Shown here piece by piece: positions 61,434 to 64,000 of a stretch of 64,000 bases of DNA (positions are counted from its first letter, which is position 1; each line of letters starts with the position of its first letter). The notes beneath the pieces are model-generated. The model was not told the origin of the DNA. It made no database searches and saw only the letters and a list, made by a program, of their open reading frames with translations. This stretch comes from Pocillopora verrucosa (lineage: Eukaryota > Cnidaria > Anthozoa > Scleractinia > Pocilloporidae): the NCBI RefSeq assembly GCF_036669915.1, contig NC_089313.1, positions 20,086,354-20,150,353 of the forward strand, written 5' to 3'. The position numbers and the translations under genes were made by a program.

Positions 61434-64000
61434 ATGTGTAACAATAATAGAACACCTGGGCCCTTATTTGGAAGCGTGAGTCTCAAAAAGGCCTATGAAG
61501 TTATCAGGTTAACTTTGAGAATATTTCGTAAAATTTCCTCCAACTCTTGATTCTCAGGTAAATTTTACATCTGAAGAGCGCGATGCGATTCAGAGTGCAT
61601 TAAACCAGAAGCTTGGCCCAGAGTACATCAGCCAAAGAGCAGGGGCCGGCGGGCAAAAGGTATTTTTGTTACAAAACAAATTAGAATCAGCAATGTCAGA
61701 GAAAGCATATTTAACGTTCCTGATTCGTAATTACGTATGCATGTCATTCCTCAGCTCGCTTATGTAGAAGGATGGAAACTCATCAATTTAGCAAATGAAA
61801 CCTTTGGTTTCAATGGTTGGTCACATTCAGTAACTCATCAGAACATAGGTAAGGGAAATTCACTTGTGTTCTTTCAAATGTTCGTTTACAAAATAATGAT
61901 CGACAAAAATACTTTTTTATCATGTCACTAATAACACAACTGGCATGTTGGTTTTTCAGATTTTGTAGATCAGGTGGCAAACAAATACTATGTTGGAGTT
62001 AGTGCTTTCGTGAAAGTCCAATTAAAGGTGAGAGATAGTGTCAATTTAAGGGGCAAGGTAACAAATCCGATCCTGACAACACGTTGGCCGAAGCGTTCGT
62101 CAACGCGTCGGCCGACAGTCGGTGGTGACATTTTGACATTGAAAGGAGTATTTAACACTATCAATAATACACTTTTTCGCAAGGGTAAGACAGGAAAAAA
62201 ATTTCTTGTACCCTTTTTATTTTAAAGGGATCAAACCTCAGGCCAGCCATTGTTGATTAGTAATTTAAGCTTGAGGATGCTTTAAATCCATGTTTAAAAA
62301 GTTATTAACAAGTTGCAGAATTTTATCTTCCAACTATGAGCTTCATAAGTTTGAGCAACAGTGTTCAGCGTGTAATAGGGAAAATTTAAAATGTTAGGTG
62401 ATATTTTACAGGATGGTGTGTACCATGAAGACATTGGTTATGGAGTCTCAGAAGGAATGAAATCCAAAGCTCTGTCTCTTGAAAAAGCAAGAAAAGAAGC
62501 TGTCACAGATGGGCTGAAAAGAGCTCTCAAGTAAGCTGATTTCTATGATTAAAGAAATAATCTTTTTATTGATTTATGGTTGTATAACAATGAAACCTTT
62601 TTCTTCCATTTATTGGCCTAGCGTCCTCCATCTGACCCAAATATAACTGCTTATAAACACATAGCTTGCAAGCAGGCCTTCCCTATCATTTCAGCAAAAG
62701 CATTTCTTTGCCTGTGGGAAAGTATGAGGCTTGGTGAGTAATATGAGCCAGCAAGAGGTCTGTAAAGGGTTTGGGACTGATCCAGACCTGCAGCAAACCT
62801 CTCATTAACTCTTCTCAAATCTTCCTGCGGGTGAAGAAATGAGTGTCCTTCAGCCCAAATGACAAGGGCTTGCTCCAAGGCTAATATGCATTACTATCTA
62901 GCCATATTTTTTCTGCAGTCAAATAACAAGTAGGTAATTATAATTATCATGAACTGCCATCTTCTCACAGGTCAATCTGATCAATTGATCTGCTCACCAC
63001 TGGCAAATGGCCTTACTTTGCTCAACCTTATCCAGAATTGCTAATTATGGATAAATGTGCTCTGTATTAAGTATGGGAGTTATCCAAAGCTTCATTGATT
63101 TCTCTACCTGAATGTTTCCTCATGTAGGAGTTTTGGAGAATCCACTTGGAAACTGCATTAGTGACAAGGACTACTTAAAATTCATTACCAAACAACCAAA
63201 ATCAGTAAGTATCAGTAGCCTTCTGGAAGCAGAAATCCAACTATAGTGTAAGACAATGATGCAAGAGGGTGATCTTTAAAAATCAATTTGAATACTCATT
63301 AGCTTAGAATAATATTTATCAAACATTCTTTATTTTAAGCTCCATTACTCACACACTCTTGATATACTTGATGTACTATATGCAAAAAAACATTTGGTTC
63401 ATAGCTTGCAATTATTATTTATTTAATGAGTTCATTAATTGCTAATTAAATTAATTGATGTCAATTTAACGTCACACTTTTTGTACAATAGAAATGCTGA
63501 AGTTTTAATTTTTTAGGGTACTATTCAGTATGATGTAAATCTTATGAGGAGACCTGGGAAGACAGTTGTGAGAAAAACCCAGGAAGACCAGAATTCATCT
63601 GAGATGATGAAGGAAAACTTCCTCTTGCAGGTGTATTTGCAAATTACTTTCCTACTAATTATTCATTGAAGTATCAACCTGATGGTAATTTTTGAAAGTT
63701 TTTATGTACTGTGTCCTTTTTCACACTATATTATCTTTTATTTCAGATGGTAGTCATGTTAACACCGAACAAGTTTATGTTGGTTCTGTGGGAAACAATG
63801 TTCAATGCAATTTCTCTAAAGGGCAATCTTCAGAAATGCAGACAAGGTCAGCAACAAAAGCTGATAATTGAGAGTATTATCAACAAACCAGGGACACAAC
63901 AGGAGAGTGGAATAAATCTGAAAAAGCATCCACACTGTCCTCCACCATTTCACGACCCCTGGAGCAGCTTCTACCCCTGCATTGGGAACAGGTACAAAAA
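61434..64000 (+). CDS. RAD52: RAD52 single-strand annealing protein, 3' end off the window, frameshift in exon 6
   Basis: Exons: 61434-61475, 61558-61659, 61755-61848, 61960-62027, 62412-62530, 63128-63204, 63517-63630, and 63747 to the window end. Exons 2-5 match the human ring-forming domain closely: [59 protein letters not shown] and [18 protein letters not shown]. Basic residues after TDG (KR..K) correspond to the inner DNA-binding groove. RAD52 anneals complementary strands in double-strand break repair. Exon 6 has one base too many near 63135-63140: SFG is in one frame and [13 protein letters not shown] in the next. As written, a TAG follows at 63159-63161 and the protein stops near residue 152. 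Exon 7 continues the downstream frame. Exon 8's frame is ambiguous. The start at 61434 is provisional. Confidence 0.88.
62070..62125. repeat. Short TCGGCCGA cluster in RAD52 intron 4
   Basis: acgttggccgaagcgttcgt, then cgcgtcggccgacagtcgg. This is the same word set as at 7690-8230. Confidence 0.55.
62645..62880. repeat. Interspersed repeat shared with TMEM272-like B intron, copy 2
   Basis: Matches 51430-51655 in order over about 200 bases (see that entry). The minus-strand open frame at 62651-62878 lies wholly inside it. Confidence 0.7.

Overview
The window is eukaryotic nuclear DNA. It is AT-rich, its genes are split by GT-AG introns, it has AATAAA signals, and it is full of short palindromic repeats and decayed transposons. 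The gene set (animal-type FANCB, LIN37, RAD52, vertebrate-style single-chain PFAS, ERG potassium channel, TMEM272-like proteins) points to an animal. The intron-rich structure, high similarity to vertebrate proteins and repeat style suggest an anthozoan cnidarian, probably a stony coral or close relative. That placement is inference. A run of exactly 100 N marks one scaffold gap.

Layout. 1-9 kb is repeat territory: a ~1.5 kb tandem duplication (one copy interrupted by a palindromic element with a clear target duplication), an inverted/tandem array of tRNA-like units, a decayed Ty3/gypsy fragment, a tRNA-like SINE relic and a GTCGAC/TCGGCCGA-rich cluster. 9.1-11.8 kb (+) holds a B-box/coiled-coil (TRIM-like) gene and a small acidic-tail gene of unknown function. 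13.7-20.9 kb (+) is a complete FANCB gene of 13 exons. 22.2-32.5 kb (-) is a complete PFAS gene of 11 exons, tail-to-tail with FANCB. 36.3-38.9 kb (-) is part of an ERG-type channel, interrupted by two in-frame stops and cut by the gap. 43.3-46.8 and 50.4-54.5 kb (-) are two tandem TMEM272-like genes with matching intron phases. 56.2-61.0 kb (-) is a complete LIN37 gene of 11 exons, including an inferred 4-nt microexon. 61.4 kb to the end (+) is RAD52, head-to-head with LIN37 across 427 bp, with a one-base frameshift in exon 6; its 3' end lies outside the window.

How the genes relate. FANCB (Fanconi core complex, crosslink repair), RAD52 (strand annealing), LIN37 (DREAM/MuvB cell-cycle repression) and PFAS (purine synthesis) all serve DNA replication and repair. 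Only LIN37 and RAD52 share a promoter region, and it carries three ATTGG (inverted CCAAT) boxes. I see no evidence of a single operating unit.

Exon boundaries were derived by hand from splice signals and reading phase. FANCB, PFAS, LIN37 and both TMEM272-like genes close in frame from start to stop. I found no prokaryotic features, CRISPR arrays or intact tRNA genes. The most informative oddities are the LIN37 microexon, the RAD52 frameshift, the broken ERG channel, the datable palindromic insertion and several dispersed MITE-like families.
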